A DNA stretch of 24,943 nucleotides from Candidatus Krumholzibacteriota bacterium (GTDB taxonomy: Bacteria; Krumholzibacteriota; Krumholzibacteriia; Krumholzibacteriales; Krumholzibacteriaceae), in the NCBI GenBank assembly GCA_030672805.1, contig DAOVFR010000006.1, positions 1 through 24,943 of the forward strand, read 5' to 3'. Below are positions 22,851-24,943 of the stretch, piece after piece. A program made the position numbers and the translations under genes. Positions within the stretch are counted from its first letter, which is position 1. Each line of letters opens with the position of its first letter. The notes under the pieces were generated by a model. It was not told the DNA's origin. It ran no database searches and was given only the letters and a program-made list of their open reading frames with translations.

Positions 22851-24260
22851 TCAGAACGAGAACCCCAGGGAACCATGGAAACGGAAATCGTCGCCGGTCC
22901 TGCCTTCCGACAACGGTATTGCCACGTCGAAACCGAGCGTTCCGAGCCAGGGGAGGCGGAGCCTCATGCCGTAACCGGCCGCGGACTCGATATCGGCTGA
23001 CGAGAAGGTCCGTCCGCGCCGCCATCCCTGCCCGGCATCCATGAATAAAAGTCCCGCGAGACGCGGAGGATCGTCTTTCGACGCGATAAGGGGAACGCGA
23101 AGTTCACCGCTGGCGATCCAGAATCCGTCGTCGCCCTCCGCCGGTGAGAGGCTCAGCTCCTGGAAGCCCCTGATCGAGTAGATGCCGCCGATGGAGAACC
23201 GTTCGTAGTAAGGAGCTCCGGCAGAGATGACCCCGCTCTTCAGGCGGCCCGAGACGACCCGGTGTTTGCCGAGATGGATATGCTTCCTGAAATCGAAGAC
23301 AGATTTCGAGAAGACCTCGTCCCCTCCCAGTATCGTATTGTTCGCTTCGAGCGAGAAGAAGGTGAATGATCCCGATAGAGGATAGGCAAGGTTGTCCCTC
23401 GTATCACGAACCATTTGGAAGAAGATCCCGGTGATCAGGGATTTTTTCGTTTCGCCTTTCAGGGGTTCGGGAAGATCGTCGAATCGGTGTTCCCGGTCGT
23501 TCTCCACGTCGCTGAACATGCTGTCCGGTTCGACCGATTCGGCCCTGATCCCGAAAGAGAAACGGGAGGGTCCTCCATGCCTGTAGCGAAGATAGAGTTT
23601 GCTGCCGACCCGTGAGATCTCCTGGCTGTGCTCCCGCCAGCCCGGTCCGTCCCAGGACGCGTCGCTGCCGCTTCCGAAGAATAGATGCTCCTGATTGTAG
23701 ATGTGGAAGGATATACCGTACCCCAGGCCGCCGCCGGGCGGGATCCGCTTCTCCCATTCAGCGTCGAAGCCGGCCAGGTGAAACCCGAGACGGACGCCTA
23801 GGTTCATGCGCGAATCGATTCCAAACGGGTAATCGATGTGCGTGCCCAGCAGCGTGAGAAACCAGCCGTGCAGGTCGTGGTACCCGAATCCCGTGTTCAA
23901 GGAGGCCCTGCCGCGTTCCTCGATTTCGATAACCAGGATGACGGTTCCGCGCAGCAGCCCCGGCCTCGTGGAGAACTCCACACCGGAAACCAGGCGGTGA
24001 GTATTCAGGATTTCCAGACGCACTCGTTCGAGGAGTTGTATGCTCAGCGAATCGCCGGGACCCAGCTTCGACGATTCGATTATGTCCCCGTCCTTGACGT
24101 ATGTATTGCCGGTGATGAAGATCTCCTCGAGCAGCAGCGGCCTGTGCTGTGTATGCTCCGCCGCGTGTGCCGGGCGTGAGCGGGACGGCGCCGCGAAGAT
24201 GAGCAGGCCGATGGCCGCCGCCGTGAAGGGAACCTTATGCCATGACCTGGTTCGCATCAT
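22851..24260 (-). CDS. Omp85-family outer-membrane protein (BamA/TamA-like, single POTRA)
   Basis: The 469-residue protein has a signal peptide (~1-34), one POTRA domain (~42-116; LLLEEIFITGNTYVKDGDI) and a 16-strand-type barrel (~117-469). Omp85 signs are DTRDN (286-290), the lid-loop motif YSIRGF (361-366), the LRLPWLGTLGFDVAIPL last strands and a terminal Phe. Full BamA has five POTRAs, TamA three, so this is a reduced member, possibly secreting or inserting specific outer-membrane proteins. Two adjacent ATG codons (24260, 24257) start it, with no Shine-Dalgarno; a sigma54 promoter would start transcription within 1-2 bases of them. It leads the five-gene operon. Confidence 0.92.
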   Translation of the reverse strand: MMRTRSWHKVPFTAAAIGLLIFAAPSRSRPAHAAEHTQHRPLLLEEIFITGNTYVKDGDIIESSKLGPGDSLSIQLLERVRLEILNTHRLVSGVEFSTRPGLLRGTVILVIEIEERGRASLNTGFGYHDLHGWFLTLLGTHIDYPFGIDSRMNLGVRLGFHLAGFDAEWEKRIPPGGGLGYGISFHIYNQEHLFFGSGSDASWDGPGWREHSQEISRVGSKLYLRYRHGGPSRFSFGIRAESVEPDSMFSDVENDREHRFDDLPEPLKGETKKSLITGIFFQMVRDTRDNLAYPLSGSFTFFSLEANNTILGGDEVFSKSVFDFRKHIHLGKHRVVSGRLKSGVISAGAPYYERFSIGGIYSIRGFQELSLSPAEGDDGFWIASGELRVPLIASKDDPPRLAGLLFMDAGQGWRRGRTFSSADIESAAGYGMRLRLPWLGTLGFDVAIPLSEGRTGDDFRFHGSLGFSF

Positions 24261-24272
24261 AACCGATTGAAA

Positions 24273-24288
24273 GGCAAGTGACGTGCCA
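24273..24288 (-). promoter_or_regulatory. sigma54-type promoter of the Omp85/kinase operon
   Basis: The minus strand reads TGGCACGTCACTTGCC, which matches TGGCACR-N4-TTGC with only the last weak position off. GG and GC are 12 bp apart. Initiation about 12 nt downstream falls at 24260-24262, right at the double ATG. The operon itself encodes a sigma54 activator. Confidence 0.8.
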
Positions 24289-24337
24289 TAATCCCAGGTG
24301 AAGTGAGCATAGTTAACCGCTTGCTATTAAACACATT

Positions 24338-24353
24338 AGAAAGCATCGTGCCA
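24338..24353 (-). promoter_or_regulatory. Second, weaker sigma54-like promoter
   Basis: The minus strand reads TGGCACGATGCTTTCT. The -24 half is perfect and the spacing is right, but the G of the -12 GC is T. Use would give a 60-70-nt leader for the Omp85-like gene. It may be a weak second start, or a binding site that holds sigma54-polymerase without melting. Confidence 0.4.
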
Positions 24354-24380
24354 GGGATCGATACGGCGGACACGCACCAG

Positions 24381-24399
24381 GTGTGAAATTATTTCACAC
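24381..24399. promoter_or_regulatory. Perfect 19-bp palindrome, probable enhancer/operator
   Basis: GTGTGAAATTATTTCACAC has 9-bp perfect arms around one central base. It lies about 120 bp above the predicted sigma54 start at ~24262, the usual place for an NtrC-family activator site, and about 130 bp above the forward pncA promoter. It looks like a CRP site but with 7 bp, not 6, between TGTGA and TCACA. Confidence 0.7.
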
Positions 24400-24531
24400 T
24401 GATGGCCTGTAAATCAGACAGCGTGTGCCGGTTATATACAGGGCCGGTGCATCTCCAGCTGTCGCATGGGATAGTAGCAGAAGCGCCGGCGGGGATCCCG
24501 AATATTTTTCTCCTCGGCGGCCGGTGAGAAA

Positions 24532-24560
24532 TTGACTAAAAACGTATCGGGGGGTACACT
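24532..24560 (+). promoter_or_regulatory. sigma70-type promoter of the nicotinamidase gene
   Basis: TTGACT (24532-24537), 17 bp and TACACT (24555-24560) give a start near 24567 and a leader of about 45 nt. The rest of the 350-bp gap (24261-24611) holds the minus-strand sigma54 sites and the palindrome; I see no gene in it. Confidence 0.65.
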
Positions 24561-24611
24561 CCTCCATGTAGCGAAGTTGTTCCGGGACAAGAGCGGATTC
24601 CATAAAGTGAT

Positions 24612-24943
24612 ATGAAAGATGATTATCGGCTGCGGTGGGGGGACGCCCTTATCGTGGTCGACGTTCAGAACGATTTTTTGCCGGGGGGAAACCTGCCGGT
24701 CCCGCACGGGGATGAAGTCATCCCCGTACTCAATCGATACCTCGAGCGGTTCGGCGGGGCGGGACTGCCGGCTGTCGCGACGCGTGACTGGCATCCGCCG
24801 GACCACTGTTCCTTCAAGAGCCGTGGAGGAGCATGGCCGCAGCATTGCGTGGCCGGAACTCAGGGAGCGGGATTCGCCGGGGATCTCGGTCTGCCGCCGG
24901 ATGTGGTGATTATCTCCAAGGCGGCTTCTTCCGGTAAGGAAGC
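24612..24943 (+). CDS. pncA: Nicotinamidase/pyrazinamidase, N-terminal part
   Basis: The frame runs off the window after 110 codons. It reads ALIVVDVQNDFLPGG (catalytic Asp17), then VATRDWHPPDHCSF with the metal ligands Asp59, His61 and His65, GGAWPQHCVAGTQGA and VIISKAASSGKE (catalytic Lys103). The catalytic Cys lies beyond the end. The enzyme hydrolyses nicotinamide to nicotinate in NAD salvage. No strong Shine-Dalgarno precedes the ATG, but the alignment to the family begins within 12 residues, which supports this start. It diverges from the Omp85 operon across a 350-bp control region. Confidence 0.93.
   Translation, partial: MKDDYRLRWGDALIVVDVQNDFLPGGNLPVPHGDEVIPVLNRYLERFGGAGLPAVATRDWHPPDHCSFKSRGGAWPQHCVAGTQGAGFAGDLGLPPDVVIISKAASSGKE

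Noticed and set aside
24381..24399. Palindrome as a CRP/FNR site
   Set aside because: TGTGA and TCACA are 7 bp apart instead of 6, and an NtrC-type enhancer fits the distance to the sigma54 promoter better. Not excluded.
24432..24845. 137-codon open frame on the reverse strand
   Set aside because: It overlaps the nicotinamidase start and its promoter in antisense, and its translation shows no family.

Overview
The window looks like chromosome of a Gram-negative, GC-rich bacterium. Outer-membrane proteins (an Omp85-family barrel and an 8-strand-type barrel), lipoproteins with lipoboxes and many signal peptides show a double membrane. The mannanase ends in an NPFNP-type FlgD/T9SS-like tail, which is common in FCB-group candidate phyla (Krumholzibacteriota, Eisenbacteria, Latescibacterota, Zixibacteria and relatives). 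That placement is inference; the 23S fragment could settle it. An Mrp-NifX fusion protein and an AtoE-type short-chain fatty acid carrier fit an anaerobic or facultative life.

Layout. 1-580: end of an rRNA operon (23S 3' end, 5S, two tandem terminators). 641-2100: a strong sigma70-type promoter and an AT-rich GT87 membrane glycosyltransferase. 2077-6124: a DUF2891 protein under a promoter with an internal palindrome, a secreted DUF2914 protein, and a two-gene operon for a secreted GH5 mannanase and a separate carbohydrate-binding-like protein. 6457-7922: a SAM methyltransferase, then an RRM protein whose ribosome binding site lies in a hairpin inside a 22-codon leader ORF. 8031-9671: a secreted C69 dipeptidase. 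9828-14697, all forward: a one-cluster ferredoxin mini-ORF, an Mrp-NifX ATPase (MrpORP-like), uridine kinase, a secreted protein of unknown function, an Asp/Glu-type racemase and AtoE. 14747-18178, reverse: two lipoproteins, one a large beta-propeller. 18420-24260, reverse: a five-gene cluster, Omp85-like barrel, DUF4390, NtrY-like kinase, NtrX/NtrC-like sigma54 activator, outer-membrane barrel, closed by a good terminator. 24612-end: start of a nicotinamidase.

The most interesting unit is the reverse cluster at 18.4-24.4 kb. It encodes a sigma54-dependent activator and its kinase together with an Omp85-like protein. Its upstream region carries a near-consensus sigma54 promoter (24273-24288) and a perfect 19-bp palindrome about 120 bp further up (24381-24399), the layout of a sigma54 promoter with an enhancer. 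The promoter is so close to the start codon, which has no Shine-Dalgarno, that the message may be leaderless. A second sigma54-type promoter (18239-18254), also with tandem repeats about 100 bp upstream, precedes the lipoprotein gene just beyond the operon terminator. I infer an autoregulated envelope-sensing two-component circuit with at least one further local target.
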